Origin: an uncultured Acidilobus sp. JCHS
GTDB taxonomy: Archaea > Thermoproteota > Thermoprotei_A > Sulfolobales > Acidilobaceae
Assembly (NCBI GenBank): GCA_000495735.1
Contig: AYMD01000010.1
Location: forward strand, 5,286 to 39,882
DNA length: 34,597 nucleotides
Direction of reading: 5' to 3'
The stretch's first letter is position 1. Every line of letters starts with the position of its first letter. The notes under the pieces are model-generated. The model was given only the letters and a program-made list of their open reading frames with translations. It did not search any database and had not been told where the DNA came from. Of this stretch, positions 15,789-23,100 are shown one piece after another. Made by a program: the position numbers and the translations under genes.

Positions 15789-16766
15789 CTATACCCCCTT
15801 CCACAGCCCGGCGCTCTTGGAGGCGTAGTGGCAGGCCGCGTAGTGGTCAGGCTCCACCTGGGCCAGGCCCGGCTTAGTGGCCCTGCAGAGGTCGGTGGCC
15901 AGCGGGCACCTGTCGGCGAAGACGCAGCCCCTTATGTAGCCCGTCTTAAACTCTATCGTGGTGCTCGTTATGCGGCCCGTCCACCTCCTTGAGACCAGCG
16001 GTATGGATTTCATGAGCAGCTGTGTGTAGGGGTGGAAGGGCCTGCTGTAGACCGCCTCTACGTCGCCGTACTCCATGACCTCCCCCTTGTAAAGTATGAG
16101 TATCCTGTCGGCTATGTATGAGGCCAGGCTGAGGTCATGTGTCACGAAGAGCACAGACATGCCGGTCTCCTTCTTGAGCTTGTAGAGCAGGTTAAGGATG
16201 TTTACCCTGAGGGAGGCGTCAATCATCGAGACTATCTCGTCAGCTAGGAGGACCTTGGGCCCTATGACAAGCGCCCTGGCTATCATGACCCTCTGTAGCT
16301 GGCCCCCGCTAAGCTGGTGGGGGTACTTGCCAAGGATCTCATCTGGGTTGAGGCCAACGAACTCCAGGGCCTCCCTCACGGCCTTCAGCCTGTCAGCCTC
16401 AGAGGCCTCGGGCATGTAGGTCTTTGCGGCCATCAAGAGCGGCCTGCTGACCCTGTAGAAGGGGTTGAACGAAGAGTAGGGGTCTTGGAGGACGGCCTGG
16501 ACCTCCTTCCAGTACTTCCTGTTGTCCCACCTCTCAAGCGGGACCCCGCGGTAGAGGACTCTGCCAGAGGTCGGCTTCAGGGCCTTGAGGAGTACCTTGA
16601 GTAACGTGCTCTTCCCGCTGCCGCTCTCACCAACTATTGAAAGTATCTCGCCCTCCATGACGTTGAATGAGACGTTGTTCAGGGCGTAGATCCTGGTGGT
16701 CCTGAAGAAGCCTGTGCTGAAGACCTTGGTCAGACGATCAACCTCGTAGAGGACCTCCCTGCTCAA
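15789..16766 (-). CDS. Oligosaccharide/dipeptide-type ABC importer ATPase (DppF-like)
   Basis: 325 aa with Walker A GESGSGKST (46-54), signature LSGGQLQR (152-159), Walker B KVLLADEI and switch His (FVTHD). The Asp-Glu of Walker B is followed by IVSMIDAS instead of PTSALD, a common variation in DppF subunits. The C-terminal Cys-containing segment (GCVFADRCPLATDLC) is the oligopeptide/dipeptide-type extension that in relatives binds an iron-sulfur cluster or metal. TTG at 16766 shares bases with the stop of the other ATPase gene. It works as a heterodimer with the 16763-17743 product. Confidence 0.92.
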   Translation of the reverse strand: MSREVLYEVDRLTKVFSTGFFRTTRIYALNNVSFNVMEGEILSIVGESGSGKSTLLKVLLKALKPTSGRVLYRGVPLERWDNRKYWKEVQAVLQDPYSSFNPFYRVSRPLLMAAKTYMPEASEADRLKAVREALEFVGLNPDEILGKYPHQLSGGQLQRVMIARALVIGPKVLLADEIVSMIDASLRVNILNLLYKLKKETGMSVLFVTHDLSLASYIADRILILYKGEVMEYGDVEAVYSRPFHPYTQLLMKSIPLVSRRWTGRITSTTIEFKTGYIRGCVFADRCPLATDLCRATKPGLAQVEPDHYAACHYASKSAGLWKGV

Positions 16767-17743
16767 CCCCTCTCACCCCTGTAGAGCCAGCACTTCACTA
16801 GGCGCCTGCCCCCAACGCTTACCATCGGGGGCTCCTCGCTTGAGCATATCGGCATAGCTAATGGGCACCTCGGGTGGAACCTGCAGCCGCTGGGCGGGCT
16901 CAAGAGGGACGGCGGCTCCCCCTTCAGGCCTGTCAGGGGCCTCTTGACTATCCTGACTCCAGGCTCGGGTATGCTGACCATAAGGCCCTTAGTGTAGGGG
17001 TGCTTGGGGTCCCTTAGGACCTCGTCCACAGGCCCATACTCTACTGCTTGTCCCCCGTACATCACCAAGAGGTCGGTGGCCACCTCGTTGACGAGGGCTA
17101 TGTCGTGGGTTATAAATATCATTGACTTCACAGCGCCGTTGTCCAGCAGGTCCTTGAGGTACTGTATGACGAGCCTCTGGACCACCACGTCGAGGGCGCT
17201 CGTGGGCTCATCAGCTATCAGGACCTCAGGGTCCAGGAGGGTGCTTATCAGTATGGTGACCCTCTGCCTCATGCCCCCGCTCAGCTCTATCGCGTACCTG
17301 TCGAGGGCCCAGGGTGGCAGGCCCAGCTGTAGGGCCCTCTCCCTGGCCAGCTTCAGCCTGTAGTTGAGCTCGTCGGAGGACGCGTCATGGGACAGGAGGA
17401 GGTCCCTTATTATGTCCCTCACCCTGCTCGTGGGGTTGAGGGCGTTCATGGCGTACTGGGGTATTATTGATATCCCTCTTGCCCTCAGCTGCCTCAGCTT
17501 CTCGGGGTCCATTGAGTAGATGTTGGAGCCCCTGTAGAGGACCTGGCCCGAGATCAGCCTGAGCGGAGGCCTTATGACGTTCGCCAGCACGCTGCCCAGC
17601 GTGCTCTTCCCGCTGCCGCTCTCACCAACTATGCCCAGAACCTGTCCCTCCTCTAGGTCAAAGGAAATGCCGTCAACTGCCCTCACGGGGCCCTGGGGCG
17701 TGAAGTAGTAGGCCCTCAGGTCCTTCACCTCAAGCAGCTTCAT
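16763..17743 (-). CDS. Oligosaccharide/dipeptide-type ABC importer ATPase (DppD-like)
   Basis: 326 aa. Walker A GESGSGKST (40-48), signature LSGGMRQR (154-161), Walker B VLIADEPTSALD (174-185), switch His (FITHD) and the Cys-rich C-terminal extension GCRFHPRCPLAMPIC are all intact. ATG at 17743 follows the DppC-like permease stop by one base. Its stop overlaps the DppF-like start. It is the partner ATPase of the importer whose operon runs from 19686 to 14594. Confidence 0.93.
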   Translation of the reverse strand: MKLLEVKDLRAYYFTPQGPVRAVDGISFDLEEGQVLGIVGESGSGKSTLGSVLANVIRPPLRLISGQVLYRGSNIYSMDPEKLRQLRARGISIIPQYAMNALNPTSRVRDIIRDLLLSHDASSDELNYRLKLARERALQLGLPPWALDRYAIELSGGMRQRVTILISTLLDPEVLIADEPTSALDVVVQRLVIQYLKDLLDNGAVKSMIFITHDIALVNEVATDLLVMYGGQAVEYGPVDEVLRDPKHPYTKGLMVSIPEPGVRIVKRPLTGLKGEPPSLLSPPSGCRFHPRCPLAMPICSSEEPPMVSVGGRRLVKCWLYRGERG

Positions 17744-17744
17744 C

Positions 17745-18638
17745 TCATGTCCCCCTCAGCCTCGGGTTGAACACCCTGTCCATGCCCATGGCCACTGCCG
17801 TGAGGGACGTGGCTATGAGTATGATAACTATGACAGGCGGCAGCCACCACCACCACCAGTTGTAGACCAGTGCCCCCCAGCCCCACGCGTAGTTCAGCAT
17901 GAGGCCGAGGGTTATGGTGTTCCCAGGGCCCAGACCTATGGCGTCGAGCCCCACGTCAGCCATGAGGGACCCGTTGAGGGTCATGACGAGCATTATAGCT
18001 ATGTAGGGGAGCATCTGGGGCAGGACCTCCGTCAGGGCTATGTTGAGCCCGCTCATGCCGTTGAGCCTGGCGACGGTTACGTAGTCCCTGCTCCTCATGC
18101 TCAGGGCGAAGCTCCTGTACGCCCTGGCGCCCCATGGCCAGCCGAAGGCCCCTATTATTATGGCCTCGAGCTGAAGGCTCGGGTGCTTCACTATGGTTGC
18201 TATCAGCAGGAGTATCGTGAAGGTCGGTACGACCAGGAACGTGTTGGTGAGGAAGTTGAAGACGGCGTCAACTGCTCCCCCTAGGAAGCCCCCTATGACG
18301 CCGAGGGCCAGCCCTATGAGGGTCGCTATCAGCGCCGCTACAGTAGCCACGAACAGTGTATTGCGGGTCCCGAAGAGGAGCTGGGACAGGACGTCCTGGC
18401 CGAAGCCCGTCGTCCCCAGCGGGTACTTCAACGAGGGGGGCTGATTAGGCGCCCCAACCGTGGCGAGGAAGTTCTTGGAGGGGGCGACGTAAGGGGCCAG
18501 CAGGCCCATGAGGGCTACGGCCAGGATTATGATAAGACCTCCCATGAAAAACTTCTCCCTGACAAGCGAGCCCAGCAGGGGACCCCAAACCCCCCGCGGG
18601 CCCGCCGCCCTCCGTGGCCTCGGGAGCCTCCTGCTCAA
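17745..18638 (-). CDS. ABC importer permease, DppC-like
   Basis: 297 aa with about six membrane helices. A basic proline-rich N-terminus (SRRLPRPRRAAGPRG) is followed by the first helix (MGGLIIILAVALMGLL) and the family's SxxxPLGTTGFGQDVLSQLLFGTR segment. The EAA coupling loop reads RSRDYVTVARLNGMSGLNIALTEVLPQMLP. This is the DppC/OppC subfamily that pairs with a DppB-type permease. The TTG start lies 10 bases after the DppB-like stop. A run of Trp residues near the C-terminus (NWWWWWLPP) is unusual but sits at the start of the last helix. Confidence 0.92.
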   Translation of the reverse strand: MSRRLPRPRRAAGPRGVWGPLLGSLVREKFFMGGLIIILAVALMGLLAPYVAPSKNFLATVGAPNQPPSLKYPLGTTGFGQDVLSQLLFGTRNTLFVATVAALIATLIGLALGVIGGFLGGAVDAVFNFLTNTFLVVPTFTILLLIATIVKHPSLQLEAIIIGAFGWPWGARAYRSFALSMRSRDYVTVARLNGMSGLNIALTEVLPQMLPYIAIMLVMTLNGSLMADVGLDAIGLGPGNTITLGLMLNYAWGWGALVYNWWWWWLPPVIVIILIATSLTAVAMGMDRVFNPRLRGT

Positions 18639-18648
18639 ACGCCTCGCC

Positions 18649-19686
18649 TCACGTGCCTACCTCAGCGGCCCTGACCCTTGGATCCAGGACGCTGTAAAGG
18701 ATGTCAACTATGTAGTTGGCGAGGAGCACCACGGTCGCTATTATCACGAACGCGCCTGCCACCGTTAAGTAGTCGTTCTCCGTGGCCGCCACGCCCATTA
18801 TGTAGCCCATGCCGGGGTAGCCAAATATGAACTCTAGGACGTAGGAACCGCCGACCACCGTGCTCAGGCTGAGCGCGAGGCCCGTTATCTGGGGCAAAAA
18901 GGCGTTCTTCATGGCGTACCTCGCAAGTATCGAGCCGCGCAGCCCGAGGGCCTCGCCGTAGTTCATGTAGTCGCTGTTCTTCTCGTTTATTATGAGCTGC
19001 CTCATGCCGAGGACCCAGCCGCCCAGGGAGACCAGTGTGACCGAGAGGAACGGCATTATCCAGTGCTTCAGGAATATCTTTATGTACGCCCAGCTCAGCC
19101 TAGGTATTGCCGAGTACGTGTAGCCGGTGGCCGGGACCCAGTGGAGCTCGACCGCAAAGACCATGATCAGTATGAGGCCGAGGACGAAGAACGGTATGTT
19201 GTTCAAGGCCACGAAGGCCACCATGGAGGCCCTGTCAGTGAGGGTCCCGGTCTTCCTGTAGCCTATCTGGGCCCCGAGGAGGTTACCTATGACCCAGGCC
19301 ACCACGGTCGACGGTATTATGAGGATCAGGTCGTAGGGAAGAGACCTGGCTATGACCTGGCTGACCGTGGCTGGGAAGAACGCTATGGAGGGGCCGAAGT
19401 TGCCGTGAAAGAGGTCCTTCCAGAAGTTGACGTACTGAAGCCAGAGGGGCTCATGAGCCCCGAAGAGCCCCTCGATGTAGCTCACCATCTCCTTGTACTG
19501 CTGCGGTGAGACCATGGAACCGCTGGCCGCTAGGGACCTCTCCATGCTCGCCACCGTGATCTCGACAGCGTTATAGGGCAGCAGGCGCGGTATGAACCAG
19601 GCGAAGGAGACTGCCACGAACCAGGTGAGCGCGTAGTACAGGGCCTTGTACAGGGCGTGCTTCACGAACGGCGATAAGGACGCCAT
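18649..19686 (-). CDS. ABC importer permease, DppB-like
   Basis: 345 aa from ATG 19686 (MASLSPFVKHALYKAL), with about six helices. The first helix is followed by the family's FIPRLLPYN motif, and the EAA loop reads YMNYGEALGLRGSILARYAMKNAFLPQITG. GTG at 19698 adds four residues and would start almost exactly at the predicted transcription start, so a leaderless GTG is possible. Longer extensions run through the promoter and are not credible. It is the first gene of the operon DppB-DppC-DppD-DppF-GH12. A promoter with operator lies immediately upstream. Confidence 0.92.
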   Translation of the reverse strand: MASLSPFVKHALYKALYYALTWFVAVSFAWFIPRLLPYNAVEITVASMERSLAASGSMVSPQQYKEMVSYIEGLFGAHEPLWLQYVNFWKDLFHGNFGPSIAFFPATVSQVIARSLPYDLILIIPSTVVAWVIGNLLGAQIGYRKTGTLTDRASMVAFVALNNIPFFVLGLILIMVFAVELHWVPATGYTYSAIPRLSWAYIKIFLKHWIMPFLSVTLVSLGGWVLGMRQLIINEKNSDYMNYGEALGLRGSILARYAMKNAFLPQITGLALSLSTVVGGSYVLEFIFGYPGMGYIMGVAATENDYLTVAGAFVIIATVVLLANYIVDILYSVLDPRVRAAEVGT

Positions 19687-19720
19687 CCTCTTACCCACTT
19701 GTCCTAACAGCCGAGCGGAG

Positions 19721-19752
19721 ATTAATAAGGCGTACTTTCGTGTAGCGAAAGA
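19721..19752 (-). promoter_or_regulatory. Promoter with inverted-repeat operator for the importer operon
   Basis: On the minus strand, TCTTTCGCTACACGAAAGT (19752-19734) contains the inverted repeat CTTTCG-N5-CGAAAG. It is followed by the TATA box TTATTAAT (19728-19721), with transcription predicted near 19698. It matches the promoter of the binding-protein gene at 11716-11747 in both sequence and geometry. The operator also lies upstream of the divergent decayed binding-protein gene, whose own TATA-like element (GTATAGCA, about 19772-19780) is 25 bases before its TTG. Confidence 0.62.
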
Positions 19753-19798
19753 CGAGCTCAAACCCATGCACTGTATAGCATACCACACGGTAAACAAC

Positions 19799-20146
19799 TT
19801 GAGAAGACTTGTACTCAGCCTCGTAGCTGTCCTGCTTTTGCTCGCCCTTCCTCGTAGGCTTCGCGGCGCCCACGGCTGGCCTAGCACAGGTCAGGGCCCA
19901 GACGTCATCGCTTATAGCGCTGCCCAGGAGCGAGACCGTCTACATGGGAGGGGCCGTCTGGGGCCCATAACATCGCTTAACCCGTTCTCGCCTTCCAACG
20001 GCCAGCTCGACGATTACCTGCAGAGCATGGTCTACCTGCCCCTGTTCCTCTTCTCGCCTGTCACTGGCATCCTTTACTCTGCCCTGGGGGAGAACTTCAC
20101 AGTTACCTCGGTCACAGTGCCCGCCTCCCCGGTCTACGGGCCATGA
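19799..20146 (+). pseudogene. Truncated, frameshifted paralogue of the family-5 substrate-binding protein
   Basis: From TTG 19799 the signal peptide reads MRRLVLSLVAVLLLLAL. The frame shifts near 19850 to FLVGFAAPTAGLAQVRAQ and SLIALPRSETVYMGGAVWGP, then shifts back near 19963 at a TGGGGCCC run to PITSLNPFS and YSALGENFTVTSVTVPAS. It ends at a TGA (20144-20146) right after VYGP. The intact protein at 9516-11681 has SLIALPASQTVYIGGVTWGPIT and GENFTVTSVTVPASLVYGP at the same places. Only about the first 115 of some 720 residues remain, so it cannot be functional. It diverges from the permease operon, with the operator between them. Confidence 0.85.
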
Positions 20147-20164
20147 TGAGGTAACATAAACCAA

Positions 20165-20205
20165 ACTTTATTTTAATCTTTTTTAATTTTAAATTGGGTC
20201 TAAGT
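20165..20205 (+). terminator. T-rich stretch after the decayed binding-protein gene
   Basis: Several T-runs (TTTATTTTAATC and TTTTTTAATTTTAAATT) stand out in GC-rich surroundings. They may end any transcript from the plus-strand remnant and may also carry the TATA element for the DUF99 gene at 20265. The two roles cannot be separated by reading. Confidence 0.35.
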
Positions 20206-20264
20206 TTTTGCAAGGCCCGGACCTCTCCTGGAAAATCGGAAGGCAGTACTAAGGTGAATGACCT

Positions 20265-20828
20265 GTGGCCTTCACAGTAGTGGCCTGCGACGACGGCGAG
20301 GTCAGGAAGCTTGGGGGAGGGCTCACCACCGTGGCCTGCGTCGCCTACAGGGAGCTCTGGCCCTTTGACGCCTCATTGGGCCTCATAAGGGTCGACGGCC
20401 TTGACGCGACATCCGTGCTCTCCGGCATGATATCACTTATGGCGAGGCCTCCCGGCGCTGTCCTCCTCGACTCCATAACAATAGGGGGCTTCAACGTCGT
20501 CTCCCTCCCAGGCCTCAGCAGGCTCACCGGCATGCCAGCCATAGTTGTCTACTCCTACGAGCCGAGCGTCGAGAGACTTGAGGCCCCCCTGAGGCAGCAC
20601 TTCGCCGACGCCGAGCTCAGGCTCAGGGCCCTCGCGCCCATAAGGGGCGCCAGGAGGGTCATGACGAGGAGGGGGGAGCTCTACCTCGTTACCTGGGGCA
20701 TTGAGCTCAGCGAGGCGGTTAAGGTCGTTGAGGCCTACCAGTACTTCACCAAGGTTCCCGAGCCCATAAGGGTGGCCCACAGGCTCGCCTCAGAGGCCTC
20801 AAGGCTTATGGGCTTACAGCAGGCCTGA
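20265..20828 (+). CDS. DUF99 family protein (endonuclease V-like fold)
   Basis: A 187-aa protein of the archaeal DUF99/UPF0215 family. It shows VVACDDGE near the N-terminus, IRVDGLDATSVLSGMI and the family hallmark DSITIGGFNVVSLPGLS. The fold is related to endonuclease V, with the acidic residues in CDDG and LLDS as candidate metal ligands; the actual role is not established. GTG at 20265 is supported by AAGGTGA at 20251-20257, seven bases away. The last 23 bases overlap the end of the convergent hydrolase gene. Confidence 0.88.
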   Translation: MAFTVVACDDGEVRKLGGGLTTVACVAYRELWPFDASLGLIRVDGLDATSVLSGMISLMARPPGAVLLDSITIGGFNVVSLPGLSRLTGMPAIVVYSYEPSVERLEAPLRQHFADAELRLRALAPIRGARRVMTRRGELYLVTWGIELSEAVKVVEAYQYFTKVPEPIRVAHRLASEASRLMGLQQA

Positions 20829-21414
20829 CCCTGTCCCTTAGGAAGCCCACGACAAGCTCCGTGAAGCCCCTCGGGTCGTCTAGGTAGCAGGCGTGCCTCC
20901 TGCCGAACCTCACCAGCTCTGCCGTGCTGACCCTGCTGAGAACGGCCTCCGCGTTCGATATAGGGGACACGTCGTCCTCCGAGCCCCAGACCAGGAGTAT
21001 GGGCTTGCCCGAGAGGGCCTTGAACTGGGGCGCGTGCCTCTCGAGGCCCACGGCGCCTATCAGGACGAGGCCCAGGACCCTGTCAGGGTGGGCCAGGGCG
21101 TAGGTGGCCACCGAGTAGCCCCCAAGGCTGGCCCCCAGGAGGACCCCCCTCTCGAAGCCTACCAGGGGGAGGAAGTCCTCTAGGAACTCCCTCCTGCCGC
21201 CGAACTGGTACCTGCCCTGCGGCGTCTCCCCCTGGCCCGGTGGGTCAACAGATACGGCCCTGAAGCCAGCCTCTGCCACAGCCTTGACGAGGCCCACCTC
21301 GACCCACGTCCTTGCGTTAAAGGAGGCCCCTGGCATCATCACGACAGGCAGTCCAGAACCCTCCTCCACGTAGTGGACCCTCGTGCCCTTCACGTCAACG
21401 TACCCGTCAGGCAC
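20806..21414 (-). CDS. Alpha/beta hydrolase
   Basis: A 202-aa single-domain alpha/beta hydrolase. The triad is visible: nucleophile S96 in GASLGG, Asp at 147 or 148 (WGSEDDVSP) and H174 (RRHACYLDD). The oxyanion region is MMPGASFNARTW. The lid domain is very short, so it is near the lower size limit of the family. The substrate is unknown; relatives include esterases, lipases and carboxylesterase-like enzymes. No signal peptide, so cytoplasmic. It converges on the DUF99 gene with a 23-base overlap, so both reading frames constrain that stretch. Confidence 0.85.
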   Translation of the reverse strand: MPDGYVDVKGTRVHYVEEGSGLPVVMMPGASFNARTWVEVGLVKAVAEAGFRAVSVDPPGQGETPQGRYQFGGRREFLEDFLPLVGFERGVLLGASLGGYSVATYALAHPDRVLGLVLIGAVGLERHAPQFKALSGKPILLVWGSEDDVSPISNAEAVLSRVSTAELVRFGRRHACYLDDPRGFTELVVGFLRDRVRPAVSP

Positions 21415-21457
21415 CCTGGCCGCCCCCGCATAGCCGAGGGCCTCAGGGCTAAATGCC

Positions 21458-21654
21458 TAGGCCCGCTTGGAGGGCCTCATCCTGAGGCCTGGCCTCCTGA
21501 CCTTGCCCACAGCGTGCCTGGTTATCTCAAGGTTACAGGAGCCGTGTGACGTGCACCACTCCTCGCAGGCCTCCGCCAGCTCCCGGGACGCGTAAACCTG
21601 CCCGCAGGCCTCGCAGGCGAAGAACCTCGAGCCGCCTATGGCTATCTCGAGCGT
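21458..21654 (-). CDS. Small zinc-binding protein with an apparent ACG start
   Basis: The minus-strand frame from 21654 to the TAG at 21460-21458 encodes 65 residues. It contains FFACEACGQVYASRELAEACEEWC and TSHGSCNLEI, with CxxC followed by further Cys and His residues typical of small archaeal zinc-ribbon/C2H2-like proteins, and a basic tail (RRPGLRMRPSKRA). No ATG, GTG or TTG precedes the zinc motif in frame. The frame opens after a TAG at 21657-21655, and its first codon is ACG (21654-21652), five bases after a good ribosome-binding site, GGTGA. A TATA-like GCTTAAAG lies near 21690-21697. Either ACG initiates, or an ATG has mutated or been misread. Confidence 0.6.
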
Positions 21655-21769
21655 CTAAGTCACCTATGGGCCAATGATGACGAGGGGCTTTAAGCTTGAG
21701 CCTTAAGGGCTTTTATTCATAATTACTTTAATTTTCCTAATTATGCGAGTTAATACCTATAAGCCTGCC

Positions 21770-21794
21770 CTCTTAATTATACTTAATGATGAGG
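21770..21794 (+). promoter_or_regulatory. TATA box and ribosome-binding site for the helical protein gene
   Basis: CTTAATTATA (21770-21779) in an A/T-rich stretch is a TATA candidate. GATGAGG (21788-21794) sits one base before the ATG at 21796, too close for a standard Shine-Dalgarno. The mRNA may be nearly leaderless. Confidence 0.4.
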
Positions 21795-21795
21795 C

Positions 21796-22305
21796 ATGTA
21801 CCTGGAGCTGCTAGACGTAGAGGACGAGGGGCTGGCTCCAAGGGCCTGGCTGGAGGCGGCCGAGCTGGCCATAGAGGGGAAGGCCCCGGCTGACTTGCTT
21901 AAGCGGAAGCTGGGGAGGCTCCTCTCCCTCCTTATGTCATCGGTTGCGCCCGCCAGGGTAATGGCGTGGAGGGCCGCTGCATTGCTCCTCAGGGCTGCCG
22001 TAGTTGAGCCGAAGGAGCTTGCTGAGCGAAAGGAAGGCCTCCTGGAGCTCCTGAGGTTCCGCGGGCCAACCCCTGGCATCTACGCTGACGCCTGGGAGGT
22101 CGCGGAGGCCCTGGCCAGAGCTGGCCTGCTGAGCGCCAAGGACCTCAGGCCGCTGAGCGGCCTGCTCTGGGACGTGGTGAGGAGGTCCTCTGGCCGCGAG
22201 AGGGGAAGGCTGGCCTCGATCGCTTCAAGGCTGGCCTCATCCGGCCTCATTAGGGGGCCCAAGGCCAGGCTGCCCGTCCTAGCTGAGGAGGCCTATATAC
22301 TCTGA
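21796..22305 (+). CDS. Helical protein of unknown function
   Basis: A 169-aa protein made almost wholly of amphipathic Leu/Ala/Arg helices (for example AWLEAAELAIEGKAP, RVMAWRAAALLLRAAV and WEVAEALARAGLL), in the style of a HEAT- or TPR-like solenoid. There are no catalytic motifs, Cys clusters or membrane helices. The ATG at 21796 follows a TATA-rich region. The end overlaps the deoC gene by 13 bases, tail to tail. I do not recognise the family; it is probably a lineage-restricted crenarchaeal protein. Confidence 0.7.
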   Translation: MYLELLDVEDEGLAPRAWLEAAELAIEGKAPADLLKRKLGRLLSLLMSSVAPARVMAWRAAALLLRAAVVEPKELAERKEGLLELLRFRGPTPGIYADAWEVAEALARAGLLSAKDLRPLSGLLWDVVRRSSGRERGRLASIASRLASSGLIRGPKARLPVLAEEAYIL

Positions 22306-23060
22306 GAGGTCCTCTGGAGCTCCTCCCAGATCCTCCTGGCAGAGCTGGTGCCTACCCTGAAGAGCCTCGGGTCAAGGGGCCTCCCGGAGGCCTCGAGGAG
22401 CTCCATGACCTGGGACACCGACCTTATCCCGCCCGCCGGCTTTATGCCTATGTTGGGGTTGTAGGCCTTGGAGAGCTCAGCCATGAGCCTCACGTTCTCG
22501 ACCCTGGCGCCTACCTGGTTGCCGAGGGAGGAGGCGTAGGAGGGGTCCTCGAAGCCCGTGCTCGTCTTTATGAAGTCAGCCCCCGACAACATGACGACCT
22601 TGTACAGGGCCTCCTTCTCAGCCCTCGTGATGTAGGCGTCCTCAACTATCACCTTTATCAAGGCCCCCTCGGCGTGGGCGACGAAGGCCAGCCTCCTGAG
22701 GTCCCTCTCGACGGCCTCAAGCCTGCCAGACTTGACGTAAGTTATGGGGGCAACCACGTCGACCTCCTCTACCCCCTTGTCAACAGCCCTCCTTATCGCC
22801 TCGGCCCTGACGTCGGTCGTGGACGCCCCGAAGGGGAAGTCTATGACCGTGCAGAGCCTCAGCCTGTGGCCGCCCTCGTCTATCAGGTGCCTCGCATAAG
22901 CGGCGTGGGCCATGTTGACGCAGACGGAGTAGCAGCCCATGGCGGCCGCCTCCTCGACGAGGGAGCGGACCTCGGCGAGCGTCGAGTAGGGCCTGAGGAG
23001 GGTTGAGTCTATGACCCCCATGACCTGGGAGGGCGTGTAGCCGCGAAGCCCATACGCCAA
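22293..23060 (-). CDS. deoC: Deoxyribose-phosphate aldolase
   Basis: A 255-aa class I aldolase that splits 2-deoxyribose 5-phosphate into acetaldehyde and glyceraldehyde 3-phosphate. The Schiff-base lysine is K165 in ADFIKTSTGF, the second active-site lysine is K207 in GIKPAGGIR, and the active-site Asp is D101 in EVDVVAP. TTG at 23060 (MAYGLRGYTPSQ) is preferred: a purine-rich GGGGGAG precedes it, and longer versions would run through the divergent oxidase gene and the shared promoter. It lets the cell salvage deoxynucleosides for carbon. Confidence 0.93.
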   Translation of the reverse strand: MAYGLRGYTPSQVMGVIDSTLLRPYSTLAEVRSLVEEAAAMGCYSVCVNMAHAAYARHLIDEGGHRLRLCTVIDFPFGASTTDVRAEAIRRAVDKGVEEVDVVAPITYVKSGRLEAVERDLRRLAFVAHAEGALIKVIVEDAYITRAEKEALYKVVMLSGADFIKTSTGFEDPSYASSLGNQVGARVENVRLMAELSKAYNPNIGIKPAGGIRSVSQVMELLEASGRPLDPRLFRVGTSSARRIWEELQRTSQSI

Positions 23061-23100
23061 AATTTCTCCCCCGCCCGGCAGGTACAAAGGGGGATATTTT
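23058..23100. promoter_or_regulatory. Divergent promoter region between deoC and the FAD-linked oxidase gene
   Basis: Only 38 bases separate the two starts. Toward deoC, AAAATATC (minus strand, about 23101-23094) is a TATA candidate about 30 bases from its start. Toward the oxidase gene, AAAATTT (about 23059-23065) is a candidate about 35 bases upstream, and AAGGGGG (23087-23093) could be its ribosome-binding site. The promoters overlap face to face, so the genes may be regulated together or exclusively. Confidence 0.4.

Noticed and set aside
19687-19887. 67-residue extension of the DppB-like permease
   Set aside because: It runs through the TATA box, the operator and the divergent pseudogene; it is not hydrophobic and not family-like.
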